A DNA stretch of 64,000 nucleotides, taken from assembly GCA_028023455.1 (NCBI GenBank), contig JAQFVV010000142.1, positions 2,847,740-2,911,739 on the forward strand. Direction: 5' to 3'. The translations under genes were made by a program, and so were the position numbers. Within the stretch, counting starts at the first letter, position 1; each line of letters opens with the position of its first letter. Positions 49,503-60,754 of the stretch are shown here, piece after piece. This DNA comes from Epiperipatus broadwayi. Taxonomy: Eukaryota > Onychophora > Udeonychophora > Euonychophora > Peripatidae. The notes below the pieces were generated by a model. It was not told where the DNA came from. It saw only the letters and a program-made list of their open reading frames with translations, and did no database searches.

Positions 49503-51045
49503 ATGCAGGCTCCAAAAGAGGAACAAATTGCAGATCAATTAGAAATCTCAAATATTGATAGGTTTATGGCAATGATGAAGGAAGTGTTTGAAAATCAAAT
49601 GAAAATACAACCATAAGGTTTGAAAAACATAGTCAAATATTAGAAAAGCTTGAAAATCAAAATAAACTGACAGCCATAAGATTTGAAAACCAAAGTAAAA
49701 TATTAAAAAAACTTGAAAATCAAAATAAAGTAATAGTTCTAAAGTGAGACAGTCATAAGGTTTGAAAACCAATGTGAAATATTAAAAAAAATAGTAAATT
49801 AAAACAAGGAGACAGCTATAAAATTTGAAAAACAAAATGAAATGTTTGAAAAACTGGAGTCTTAAATTAAAAGGGAATATGAACAGATGAGGAAAGAAAT
49901 TATAAGAATAATAGAGAGCTTTAACCCAAATTAATAATAATGTTGAAGAGGCATGTCAGGAAGTACAGCAAAATAAAATTGAGCAAGAAAGCAAAGTGGA
50001 ATTGCTACATGAGCTAATAGAATGGGTAAAAACAGAAAGTGATAGAATGTTAGAACAGATTCATTTAAAAATGATTACTATTGTTGAAAAATTTGAAATT
50101 ATAGAGATAGAATGTAATAGTACGGAAAACCAATAGAGATAGTAGAATCTTTCTGAGAGAGGGAGATAATAAGATGAATAAAAACTTAAATCATCTGAAT
50201 AATACTGGGCAGAAAAGGGTTAATTTAAACTCCCACAAACTTATTGATACACTGGCAGTTGTTAAACAATTTTTAAAATTAGAATTGTTTCAGGGCATGC
50301 AAGTGAAGCTCCTATAGAGTATTTCAATAGTTTGGAAAGATATTTTTGTATGAATCAGTGAAGTGAATAGGCTAAAATTGTGATTGCATGTAGGCATTTA
50401 CAAGAAACTCCTCAAGCTTGATGGCATTCCATATTTGAAAAGCCTTAAAAATTCAAATTACTGGAGTGAGGATTACCAATAAAATATTAAGCACTAAGTA
50501 TCACAATAAAGATGGTAACCTGGTGATCCATTTACTCCATTTTTCATAGACAACTGGCTAAACTTAGAGGTTTAACAGCCAGCCTGCTGTCAAAGAATCA
50601 AATTATTAGGATAGTAAGTCACAGCTTTCTTAATAATATAGAGCAGATATTGATTGGTAGAGAAAGAAAAACTGTTAAACAGGTTGCTGAGTTATTGAAT
50701 GCATTCAATAGCCACATATATGCAAGGGAGTGGGGATTTAAACTCCAACTGAAAGAGACTTATAGTCGAGAATGCAAACCATATGTAAATTTAATGGATT
50801 ACAGGAATAGAAGAAATTCATGGAATGGAAAAGAAAAGACAAGAATATATGCTGGCAGTCCCAATGGGAGGATCTTTAAGCACACTGGAAGTGATTCCGA
50901 TATTATTCATAAAGACAAATGCAGTAAACACCTAGGTTGCCTAAAAATACTTGGAGAGAAAGAAAAGTTTAATCCTATTATAAATTTGGATAGCCTTATC
51001 TCATCAAAGATCCTCAATCTGAGTAATGAATTGATGAGCTTATGA
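49503..51045 (+). pseudogene. gag: Decayed Ty3/Gypsy gag
   Basis: The start region reads 'MQAPKEEQIADQLEISNID', then a coiled-coil repeat region (49590-49860). After several frameshifts comes a capsid-like segment: 'EAPIEYFNSLERYFCMNQ' (about 50305-50358), 'ACRHLQETPQA' and 'WHSIFEK' with a TGA where a second Trp is expected. Then 'HRQLAKLRGL' and the longest intact part, a 131-codon frame (50650-51045). This order matches retrotransposon gag proteins, which assemble the particle. 'ttggcatctaatgtgag' at about 49114 may be the primer-binding region. Protease, RT and RNase H are missing downstream. Confidence 0.75.
49590..49860 (+). repeat. In-frame tandem repeat in gag, about 63-bp unit
   Basis: Four diverged units are built on 'cataag.tttgaaaaccaaa' and 'atattaaaaaaacttgaaaa'. 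Translated they give FENQ.KILKKLENQNK-type heptads, that is, an amplified coiled coil. The third unit is about 15 bp longer. Confidence 0.75.
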
Positions 51046-51419
51046 ATGAATGAAAAATAAAATATAATTTTACAGAAACTTTTTTTTACAAATATATATA
51101 TATGTTCAACCTTTATTATGATTGTTAAAAAAACATAATGAGACAAATTATAATTTGAGATGTAAAGATTATAATTGTTTAAAAATATAGTGGGCAAATA
51201 ATAATTTGGGGATATAAGGAAGATAACAGTAAAAAGAAATGTTTTTAATGTAGATACTTTTAAAACTTTAATTATATATTATGCATGTAGTATTTGCCAT
51301 TATACCTTATGAAATTAAGAATCATGGCTATCATAGAGGTGAAGCTATTATCTTATATGACTTTATATTCACAGAAAAAAAATCATTTACAGATCTCATT
51401 ATTTATTGTTTTATTATTA

Positions 51420-51800
51420 TTCTGTATGAAGAGATAATGAGGGCTTGAAAATGCCCATTCTATAAATTTCTTTTCCAGACAGATCTATCCTGGTTATATG
51501 ATATATACAGTTTTGTAAGTTGTGATCAAAGCAAGACATAGATTAATGAAATCAGGTCTATGAATAAATAAGCAGAACTTTTCAGTTAAGTGATAAAGTT
51601 ATTATTCAGATTAATCTCATAAGTCACCCTGAAAAACATGTCTATAAAAAGTTTCAAGAAATTTATGATGGCCCATTCATGATTATTCACCAATATAACA
51701 ATAATGCTTTTGTACTGGCTAATGAAGGAACAAAAAAGAGAACATACAAGGCCCATTCTTTGATACTTGTCAAAGAGAACTTAACTAGTCATGATCAGTA
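51420..51800 (+). pseudogene. Gypsy integrase C-terminal domain remnant
   Basis: A frame open from about 51565 reads 'LSDKVIIQINLISHPEKHVY', 'KKFQEIYDGPFMIIHQYN', 'FVLANEGTKKRTYKAHSLIL' and ends at TAG near 51799. This is the SH3-like DNA-binding tail of Ty3/Gypsy integrases, normally the last part of pol. It follows gag after only about 0.5 kb, so the middle of pol has been deleted. 'ttaggggtataaca' (about 51818) is a possible polypurine region. Confidence 0.75.
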
Positions 51801-52505
51801 GGTGGTTTGATAAGTTAGGGGTATAACATTTTAGTATACATTCTAATTGTGAATTGAAGATATTTTTGTATGGATAAGTCTTTTCGTTGAATGAGTCAGC
51901 TGAACTGCAGGTGTGTGCTTGTGCTCAAAAACCCCATATAAGTTGATTGTGAAGCACCAGTTGAAAGATATCCTCACTACAGAGTAGCTGGTAGAAAAAA
52001 ATCCCCAGTGAAATGATAATTACAAATTTTTAAATTAAAATCAGATGTTAAGTAGAGTGTTTACTAACATTTGCAAAAAGCTTTCCAAACCAAATATTCC
52101 TGGTTAGCAACCATGTATTGCACAATTAGACTCATAATGTAGTTAACATCCTTAAGAAATTAAAATTGGGTTTAGTTAATATTTAGTCAGTTTACTTTAG
52201 CATTGGAAGTGATTTTAAATTTAGTACATCTACTGTGTTGATCTCCAGCTCATTATCAAGGCTAATTAAAATTTAATTATTTTTATATGGAAAAGTGATT
52301 TTAAATTTTGTGCCTCCACATTTATTCAGTTTACATTACAATTGAAGATGATTTAAAATTTTCTATCTCATTTACTTAATTTCTAACTTATTATTAAAGT
52401 TATATGTATGGATTTAATAAGATTAATGTTTAGTGTAGAAATAGAATTATCTAGGGTCATAGGTGTGAATTGACTTATTTTACTTCTAATCTGGTTGGAA
52501 GGCAA
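51800..52505. other. Sequence between Gypsy relic and repeat A
   Basis: AT-rich and possibly the 3' LTR of the Gypsy relic (including 'gctcaaaaaccccatataag'), but no second copy was found in the window to define its limits. Confidence 0.35.
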
Positions 52506-53677
52506 TGTATCAGTTGCAAAATAAGTTATATAGTTGAATACAAGAGTAGTTAAGTGCTATTATCTTTGCGTAACAATTTAAATAAAAATGATAGATAGTT
52601 AAGGAAAAAAGAAAAATAATTATTTTTGTTAGAAATTTAAAGTTGCTTGTGTCACCTCTAAGATTAAAGTTCAAAGTTCATTTATTGAAACTTTGAAATA
52701 AAATATAATTTTAAAAAAAAAGATTTAATATTGTTTTGTTAAAGATCAAATTTATAAAGGGAATTTTATATTGGAATGAAATTTTTTATTGTAATTAATA
52801 AAATTAGTTTAAAAAAATATGATTAGAAAAATAATAGAATATGATTTATTACTTTTTGACTAATGTTGGTTTAAATAAAATGTGATCTTAAAATTTTTAT
52901 TGAAAGCTAGCCTTTTTGTCAGCATTTCCAATCTGTTCTTTGTTTTACAATCATCATTAGCAGTATGTAAAAACTTTTAAGTTTATTTTTATTAGCAGCC
53001 AAGTTATAAACAAAGATAACTAGTATAAAATGGAAATTATTGTTTATGGCAACTAATTTTTGTGCATGTATCATTTACCCTGAATCAGTATAGCCTGGAT
53101 TAATTTTTTATCTTCAGCCTAGTATGTGATCAAATGTGAACTGCCATTTCTGAATTGTGCTTGATTTGTTTTTAAAAGGAAAATATTTATAAATATCTGC
53201 TGAATGAAAGACCTCTACCATGGAATATGTCTTTAGACAGGCAAAGGAATATGATCTAAAGACATATGATCTGAATAAATTAAACTTTAAAGTTGATAAA
53301 GGAGTTAAAAGATCATTGTTTCTACATCTTCAAGGATGATATACAGCATCTTCAATGCTGAAATAGACTCCCTAATGAAAATCAAACAAAGAAAAAAATG
53401 TTAAGCTTAAGTTAAAAGGGGTCTTAAACTGAAGACATTGATAAAACTTTAGTGTTTAAAAGGTTAATCACTTGAAGGATTATAATGTTTAAATACTTAT
53501 TAATTTATAATTTAATGTAATGATGTTTTAAATATTTTGTATGGCTTATTTTATAATTAATATAGATTTACGTTAGTTATTAATCTGAGCTTCTCTTTCT
53601 CATCTCATAAGTTCTAACCTTTAACTTAAATTTAAATTTATAATAGCTAAGTAGATAACAGTTCATATTCTACTGGG
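52506..53677 (+). repeat. Dispersed repeat A, copy 2 (uninterrupted)
   Basis: Collinear with 32.37-34.68 kb: TGTATCAGTTG start, 'tctaagattaaagttcaaag', 'gaaagctagcctttttgtca', 'gcatttccaatctgttcttt', 'gataaaactttagtgtttaa', ending 'ttcatattctactg'. It lacks both fold-back insertions of copy 1. Its end abuts a different fold-back element. Confidence 0.8.
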
Positions 53678-53923
53678 CACTGAAAATCAAAAAAATGCTA
53701 ATCAAAAAAAGAATTTTTTTTCTTCAACCACAATTGATGTTTTTATATTTGATTTGAAATATAAGCATGGGGGGGGGGGTCAGAAATTAATTAAGTCAAT
53801 CCCTATTTTTTATAACAAGGGATTGACTTAATTAATTTCTGGATCCCCACATTTTATTTTAACTTATCTCTAAAAACTCCAATTGTGGTTGAAGAAAAAA
53901 TATTTTTTGCATTTTAATGCACT
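53678..53923. mobile_element. Fold-back (MITE-like) element
   Basis: Hairpin with outer pairs 'ttcttcaaccacaattg'/'caattgtggttgaagaa' and inner pairs 'cagaaattaattaagtcaat' (from 53781) against its complement (from about 53822). An 11-G run (53769-53779) stands opposite only four C's. The outer ends are roughly complementary ('gcactgaaaa' against 'ttttaatgcac'). A half copy lies at 14.06 kb. No coding capacity. Confidence 0.85.
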
Positions 53924-54299
53924 ATCAATAAAGCATTTAATATTAAAAATTTTTTTATCTCTATTATTTCAAATCTTAGCTTGGCAAAAAACATTATCTT
54001 CATAAGCTTCTATTAAGCATTGGTCATAATTTTTATAATAACTTTGTCAAGAGGATAGTGAGTTTGTATAAATTTCTATTTCGTAATTACACACACACAA
54101 CAGTTCTTGCCTGAAAGTTTGTGATTATGACATTTTACTTGTAATTTCATGTTGCACTATTTCTTTCATCTATGCTAAATGTCTAGAAAAATTAAAATTT
54201 TATTCAAACTTTCAAATGCATTCAAATATTAGTAATATTTACATAAGTTATTATAAAACACAAAATTTTGACTGATATGGTTTTTATTTTGATGTTCTA

Positions 54300-54410
54300 A
54301 TATGACTAGTGACAATACTGGCACATGACCAGAGACTTTTAGACTATGAATTATTTTAAAATGATATTCAAATCAACTAGGCTATTCTATCAAAGGCAGC
54401 AGACACTAGA
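54300..54410 (-). mobile_element. tRNA-like/PLE-tail repeat, copy 3 (decayed)
   Basis: Minus-strand head with 'ctgcctttgatagaatagcc' (A-box region), then a degraded B-box region and 'ccagtattgtcactagtca', matching the family at 58.18 kb. The tail is not evident. Confidence 0.6.
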
Positions 54411-54659
54411 AATTGTATCACTTTCTTTGCTTAGTTTGTTAGTAGATCATTTCAAATTTAATATTTGTGAATGTGCAGATATCAGGTTTATTTCCCATGT
54501 TAGAAATTGTCACTGGCCGAATTAGCAATAACCAAATTAAAGATGTGAATAATACCATAAAAACTTTATATTGTATATTATTTCATATATTATTACTAGC
54601 AATGAATGTATTTGAAAAGTCCAAATAAAGTTTGAATTTAAAAAAATAAATAATTCTAG

Positions 54660-55560
54660 ATTATGGAAATATTCCATCATCATCATCAGTTTCTAAAGGC
54701 AATGCTTTATTGCTACAGCCATGTCATTCTATCTTTAGCAGTGTGCTTTTTATTTGCATATGAAAAACATTCAGTTTCACTAATAACATTTTTAAGATAG
54801 AATATCTCGCAATCTTATTCTTAAAATTTTGCCTTCCAAAATATTTTGTAAAAATGTGTCAGTCTTAAAATATACACAAAAACCTAATCTTTTTCATTTC
54901 TATCATATTCAGTAGTTCTCTTTTCAATCCAACTTTACTTAATATTTGATCATTAGTCTTCTTTTCCAATCAACTCATTTTAGCTAATTTTTCTCCAAAG
55001 CCACATTCCATTTCTTTCAATCTTTTTTGTTTTCCCAAGGACTATATCTATTAATCATATGTCAATATATTCCAATTGATAAATTTTGTTCTATTTTTTG
55101 TATTAATATTATTTTAATAGTAAAGTTTTTTTTTTTAAAAAAAAAAGCATATTTTGCTAACATTATTCTCCTTTCAATCACTACAGGACAACTATTATGT
55201 TCACAAATCATACTTTCCAGATAACAAAATTCCTTAATTTCTTCTAAACATACATCAATCAGTCTTTTTATTTTTTGTCTGTCTACCACTATCACCCTTG
55301 TCTTATAAACATTTATTTTTAATTTAAAAGACTATAAGCATATTCAATATCTTAAGCATTTTATTCATTTCTTTTTGTCAATCTGCAAATAAGTTATATG
55401 ATTTGCATAACAAATATGATGAATATACCCATCATTAATTATAAATTCCTTTAGTTTTCCTTTTATGGTATCCAGAAGATCACTAAATATGGTTGCCTAA
55501 ATATAAATCATTACTGGGCTGAAACTTCTGCTTTAAATTTAGTTCTAAAATGATTTCTTT
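54660..55560 (-). pseudogene. RTE-type LINE, RT C-terminal half
   Basis: Read on the minus strand, the palm has 'YANH' where active RTs have YADD (about 55425-55393), then 'LKINVYKTRVIVVDRQKIKR', 'EFCYLESMICE', 'IERRIMLAKYAFFFKKKN'. After frameshifts comes 'RNGMWLWRKIS', 'RFLGYILRLT'-like residues and an Alu-independent 3' end with a GATGATGATGATG tail (about 54676-54688). The order matches the second half of RTE-like RTs. The lost Asp pair and frameshifts make it dead. The 77-codon frame at 55062-55295 is its best-preserved piece. Confidence 0.8.
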
Positions 55561-55674
55561 GTATTACCAGTCAATTAAATTTTCCCCCATTAATGCTTTT
55601 TTGTTGCACAAGAGTTTATAAAAAAAATGAAGAGATTGGTACTAAAATTACTGTGTATACTGTTAAAGGATTAA

Positions 55675-55797
55675 CCTGTTTGATGTGCTATTACTAACAG
55701 TTTAATGTAGTTAGAATATTTAAATAAAGTTAAATTTTTTTAAAGACATTCAATACACATATTAGATGATGGGAATTGTCCAATATAAAACTACAAC
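55675..55797 (+). repeat. Isolated PLE-repeat tail
   Basis: 'acctgtttgatgtgctatta', 'ctaacagtttaatgta' and 'gacattcaatacacatatt' match the tail after the tRNA-like repeat at 58340-58465 in the same orientation. No head precedes it, and it stands apart from the inverted copy at 56.5 kb, which lacks this tail. A local inversion is the simplest explanation. Confidence 0.75.
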
Positions 55798-56547
55798 TAG
55801 AACATCATGAAAACATCACTACATATTGTTTATATTCTCACTTCAGTAGTATGTGTTTTTTAAATGATTTTAAGACTTAGACAAGTATAGTTTTCTAATG
55901 TATTTTACCCTCATTTTTTTAATGGAAAAAAATAATAATATTTACTCATTTTAAAATATTACTAAAATAAATCATTACCATGAAAATGAAGACTATATTT
56001 TTCATAAAAACCATTATCAAAATATTCATAAAACCCTTTATAAAGAGTGTTCTCTTTACTCACTCCATATGCATAATGGAATGGTGATAAACTCTTACAA
56101 TTGTGGAATTATTATCATCATATTCAAATGCCAAAGAAAATAGCAAATAATTGTAGGATTGATATTTTATAATAACAATTTCATATTGTATTTTTTAGAA
56201 CACATCATTCTTAAATATAAAAATTTTCATTTAGGTCAATTTTTGTTATATCATTAGCTTAATTTATGATTTTTATACAATACATATGCTGTAATAATAG
56301 CTGCTATATTAGTCTCCAAGTGACAAGAAAATAATCTTCAATTATGAGTCTTAACAGTGAAAAAATAATTAACAGTATCCAATTAAAGGACTAGGCAATA
56401 TTTTCATTGTGCTCTTTTGATTATTCCTTTTCATTATTGTCATCAATTACTTAAAGTAATGTAGGATCCAGATAAAATAAGCCCCTCATGTCATTGATCA
56501 TCTCCCTATATTAACTATGAGATTGTGTGTTCATGTAATCACATTTA

Positions 56548-57415
56548 ATATATGCACAATGTTTCAAGAAGCATTATTCTTCCTTCTTTTTTAGGTGTTG
56601 CTGGCCTGACCAGTGACAATACTAGCATGGGATTTGAACCTGAATCTTTAGATTTTTAAGTATTGAATTTTAAGGTAAAGCTCTAACCAACTGAGCCATC
56701 CTGCCAAAGGCAATAGTCTGTTAAAATTTCATATATTTATCTATGAAGTTCCTCCTAATTTCTTCACTTTTTTGTAAGAGCAAAGTTGATTAGTGGTTTT
56801 CATACATTATGTATAGTCACACTAGGTTGGTTTATGGGATTTTTTGTCACTGTTATGTGAGCAGCTGCTTCAAATTTCTTTTTTGCACTTTTTCTTCTCT
56901 ATCTAATATTTTTGTATTTTCCCAATTGAACATATGTTCATTGGCACATACATGTTCTACTACCTTAGAAACATCTGTTTTCTCTCTTCTAATCATCAGT
57001 TTGTGTTCTTGCAAGTGCTTTTCAATGGGATGACTGATCTCACCAATATATGTTCTTCTACATTCACATAGTATGTTTTTTCTTTTCATCATTTCAAGTT
57101 TAGGGTTTTTAGATGTTAGAATTTCTCATAGAGTGGTATGGCTCTGGAAATATGTTCTGATGTTATACTGATTGCAGATTTTCCTTAATTTGTCTGCTAT
57201 TTTTGGAATGTTTGCATACACTACAGTACCAATAATTGTCTTGTTGATGGTTCTTTTTGTTGTCTATTTAATGTTTTTTTAATAACAGCTTATGGATAAT
57301 CATTTTTCATAAGAGTTTGTTTTATATATATCTTTTTCTAAATCACTGGTTTCTGAACAAATTTATTTTGCTTTGTTTCATAGTGATAGTACAACTCCAT
57401 GTTCTGTGTTTCTGG
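56548..57415 (-). pseudogene. Penelope-like element fragment with tRNA-like end (left arm)
   Basis: Minus-strand order is: RT C-terminal/thumb region ('IADKLRKICNQYNIRTYF', about 57212-57160), then the GIY-YIG endonuclease region (about 57090-56855) with 'CECRRTYIGEISHPIEKHL', 'QEHKLMIRREKTDVSK', 'HVCANEHMFNWENTKILDRE'. This is followed by UTR and the tRNA-like module (56705-56625). TYIG is retained, and 'H...FNWE..KILDRE' is the conserved tail of PLE endonucleases. Stops precede the frame. It is the inverted partner of 57490-58338, with 5' sides facing each other. Confidence 0.85.
56625..56705 (-). repeat. tRNA-like module, left arm
   Basis: The minus strand shows 'ggcaggatggctcagttggt' (A-box TGGCTCAGTTGG) and 'ggttcaaatcc' (B-box) about 45 nt later. 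It has tRNA-like spacing, but a slipped middle cannot form a normal anticodon arm. It is part of the repeat family and not a working tRNA. Confidence 0.8.
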
Positions 57416-57489
57416 TATGATTGGATGTATAGGCTAGGTATTTTCCTGTATGTATATGTTTTTGATAAACTGTAGTTTTGGTTTTTTTT

Positions 57490-58338
57490 AGAAACACAAA
57501 ACATCGAGTTATACTATCATTATGGAACAGAGCAAAAGAAGTTTGTTTAGAAACCAGTAATTTGGGAAAAGAAAAGATCTATATAGAACAAACTCTTATA
57601 AAAAATGATTATCCATCAGCTGTTATTAAGAAAACATTAAATAGACAACAAAAAGAATCATCAAGAAAAAAAAAACAATTATTGATTCTGTAGTGTACCC
57701 ATACATGACAAAAATAGCAGACAAATTAAGGGAAATCTGCAATCAGTATAACATCAGAACAGTTTTCTAGAGCCATACCACCTTATCCTATGATTAATTC
57801 TAACATCTACAAAGCCTAAACTTGAAATGATGAAAAGAAAAAACTGCATACATGAAATACCATGTGAATGTGGAAGAACATGTATTGGTGTGACCAGTCA
57901 TCCCATTGAAAAGCACTTGCAAAAACGGATGATTAGAAGAGAGAAAACAGATGTGTCTTTGGTAGCACAACATGTATGTGCCAATGAACATATGTTCAAT
58001 TGGGAAAATACATCAATATTGGATAGAGAAGAAAAGATACAAAGAAGATGCTCACTTGACAATGGCAAAAAATCCCATAAGCCAACCTAGTGTGACTATA
58101 CATAATGTATAGAAACCACTAATCAATTTTGCTCTTAGGAAAAAATGGAGAAATAAGGAGGAACCTCATAGATTGCCTTTGGCAGGATGGCTCAGTTGGT
58201 TAGAGTGTTACCTTAAAATTCAATACTCAAGAATATAAGGACTCAGGTTCGAATCCCATGCTAGTACTGTCACTGGTCAGGCCAGCAACACCTGAAGAAA
58301 AGTGGAGAATAATTCCTCTCAAAACATTGTGCATATAC
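57490..58338 (+). pseudogene. Penelope-like element fragment with tRNA-like end (right arm)
   Basis: Plus-strand copy of the left arm. The RT-end region reads 'YMTKIADKLREICNQYNI' (about 57698-57760) and the GIY-YIG region 'CIHEIPCECGRTCIGVTS' (about 57846-57900), where the Tyr of YIG is Cys. Then come 'HPIEKHLQKRMIRREKTDVS' and 'HVCANEHMFNWENTSILDRE'. The longest frame is 87 codons (57827-58090). The UTR joins the tRNA-like module at the same point as in the left arm. PLE proteins combine an RT and this endonuclease to retrotranspose. This copy is 5'-truncated and dead. Confidence 0.85.
58181..58262 (+). repeat. tRNA-like module, right arm (best copy)
   Basis: 'ggcaggatggctcagttggt' gives a good A-box and 'ggttcgaatcccatg' a perfect B-box (58247-58257). 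The segment between is about 10 nt longer than the usual tRNA spacing and AT-rich ('ccttaaaattcaatactcaa'), so it is tRNA-derived. It could act as an internal pol III promoter for the downstream tail. Confidence 0.85.
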
Positions 58339-58470
58339 TAACCTGTTTGATGTCCTATTACTAACAGTTGAATGTATTTGGAATATTTAAATAAAGTTAA
58401 ATTTTTCTAAAGACATTCAATACACATATTTGATGATAGAAATAGTTCAATACAAAAATACAACCTATAT
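58339..58470 (+). repeat. PLE-repeat tail after the right arm
   Basis: 'actaacctgtttgatgtcct' through 'gacattcaatacacatattt' and on to 'acaaaaatacaaccta'. It is homologous to 55675-55797 and to the tail of copy 1 at the window start. Confidence 0.75.
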
Positions 58471-58479
58471 AATGATGTT

Positions 58480-60750
58480 TAAGGTTTCACTTATGTAACC
58501 AGAATGATCAAACTCAATAAGGTACCACTTGCTAGTTAATGAATGGATCAAATTTTTCATATGAAAATTTTTATGTCAAACTTGGTTTTACAATGAGTAG
58601 GAGTCATAGATCACCATTTTCATGTAGAACGTTTTGTTTTATTCCATAATATTTTTTTTTTGCTTCACTTTATCTGATTATGTTTTTGAATATGTTTAGC
58701 ATGTGTAATGTGACAAAGTTTCCTATTAATATTAGCAGTTTTTTATGTTATTATTTTTTATATGTTGTCTTGTTTTGCCTTAAATCTACATTTTTAAATT
58801 TTTATATCACTAATGCACTTTAACAATAATAGAGTGAGAAATTTTAGAGTTTTTAAAATATTTTAATTGATGTCAGAATGACACATGACTTCTTGAACAA
58901 TTAACCATTTAACCTTTGTACTGTTTTTTTATTTTTCAATAAAGCACCCAAAGCAACTATGGTGAGTGGATTTTAAAATGCATTTCAAAGCATCTAAGTT
59001 TATTTTTACATTTATTACATTGTTACTTTACCCCCTGATATATCTGTTGCATGAAAATGCAAAAGCCACTTCTTTAAATGGCCTTTTATCTTTCAACTAT
59101 TTTTTTCAAATGCTTTTCAATAGTTTCATTTATAAATTTTATTTCTTTTGAGATTAGAGAGTCTATTTTTGATGTTTTATGAATAGTTATTTTGAAACAG
59201 GATTTTTAGGTTTGAATATAATTAAGAAAGGAACAGACTATGTATTCCTGAGATGAATTTATATTTAAAGAATTTTGCATGTACTTTCACTGATAACAAT
59301 AGCATTTTTATATCAAACATTTGGCAAAAATATTCCATATGCATTTTCAGTGGTTTTCCATTTGATTTTTGAATATTATTCTTTTTTCATATTAAGAATT
59401 TTTAAACAGAATGTGGTTAATGAAATTATATTATATTGATAGTTATATATTTTATAATTTAGTGCTCTATATTTATTGTTATGTATATTAAAACATCATC
59501 CTTAATTACATTTTGTTACTTTTATAATACTCCATGATTTTCAGTTGACATGGTACATGTATTAAATATCTAATTTATGTCACACAATACTAAGTTAGCA
59601 AAATATTATATTAACAGTATTTATCATTGTTTATTATTGCTTTCCATAGATATTTTTTTTAATTGAATATAATTAGTTCCTTATTTGCACTTTTTATTTA
59701 ATATACTTTTTTAAAACAAAACCAAAAAAGTCTGACTTTTTAGTCATTTGTAAGAATTGCTACAGATTTTAAGATCCTATTACACTAAGTTTACATCTTA
59801 ATTTGTTTTCTATATTTTAGATATTAACTTTAATTACATCTAACATTATTCTATGTACTAGTTAAAATTTTTTGTTATATGAGGCTTTAGATTTCTTGTT
59901 TAATACATTGCATAATGATTGACATTAGAATTTAAAAAAAAAAAATGTTATGTTTAATTAGAATCAAAACACATTTAAGATATTATTCAGATCATACAAT
60001 CAGCAGTAAACATTCATTTAATCTGATAGTTTTTATTTGGTAATTATATACATATATTTAGCAGTATTTTTAATAAATTATGTTTTAAAGCCTGAACTTT
60101 GAAGTCATTATTATTGGTTTATTTTTTAATTTTGTAGAAATAAATGTTTTGAGAATAAAAGAAACAGACTCATTATCTATGATTACAGATTTCTAAGCAT
60201 TAATTTTCTATCTAAAATAAAATTTCACCTTACTAAAAATGTGAATGTTTATATTTATTACTGTTGCATGAACTTGTTTTAATCGTTGTTATAAATGATA
60301 ATTATTAAAATATGGGAGTAAATAGTTTCAGAGATTTAATAGTTCATTATATATGTGTGTGTATGAATGTGTAAGGATAGCTGCAGAAAGGGGTTTGCTG
60401 TTCAACGAATGGAGATGTTTTCATTCTTCTTTAAAGCCTTAAAGGAATCAAGCAGGACAAATTTCAAATCTATACATTCTTGTTTTACAATTGTATTTCT
60501 ATGTGATTAGTCATTTTCTAAGTGCACATGGATGAGTTGCTCATCAATATTCAGCAGCTATCATAGTGAGTTTTTTGTAGGTTTTTCTTTGAGTTTAAGA
60601 TCAAAAAACATTTTAATTTCTTTTCTCTAATGCCTGATAATTCTTGACTAACATATCAATTGAATTTACTTGAAGGCAGTTTTATATATATATTTACAAT
60701 CATGACAAAGCAATGATTAAAAACTCAAGGCAAATGGTGATAAGATTTTT
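58480..60750. other. AT-rich DNA, nothing recognised
   Basis: T-rich with Phe/Leu/Ile-rich chance frames (for example 58966-59151). The region at 60.37-60.6 kb is slightly less AT-rich and could be 5' sequence of the LINE that follows, but no motif supports this. Confidence 0.45.
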
Positions 60751-60754
60751 CATT

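Noticed and set aside
58181-58262. Functional tRNA gene
   Set aside because: A- and B-boxes are good, but spacing and the AT-rich middle cannot make a proper anticodon arm, and the unit is part of a dispersed repeat.
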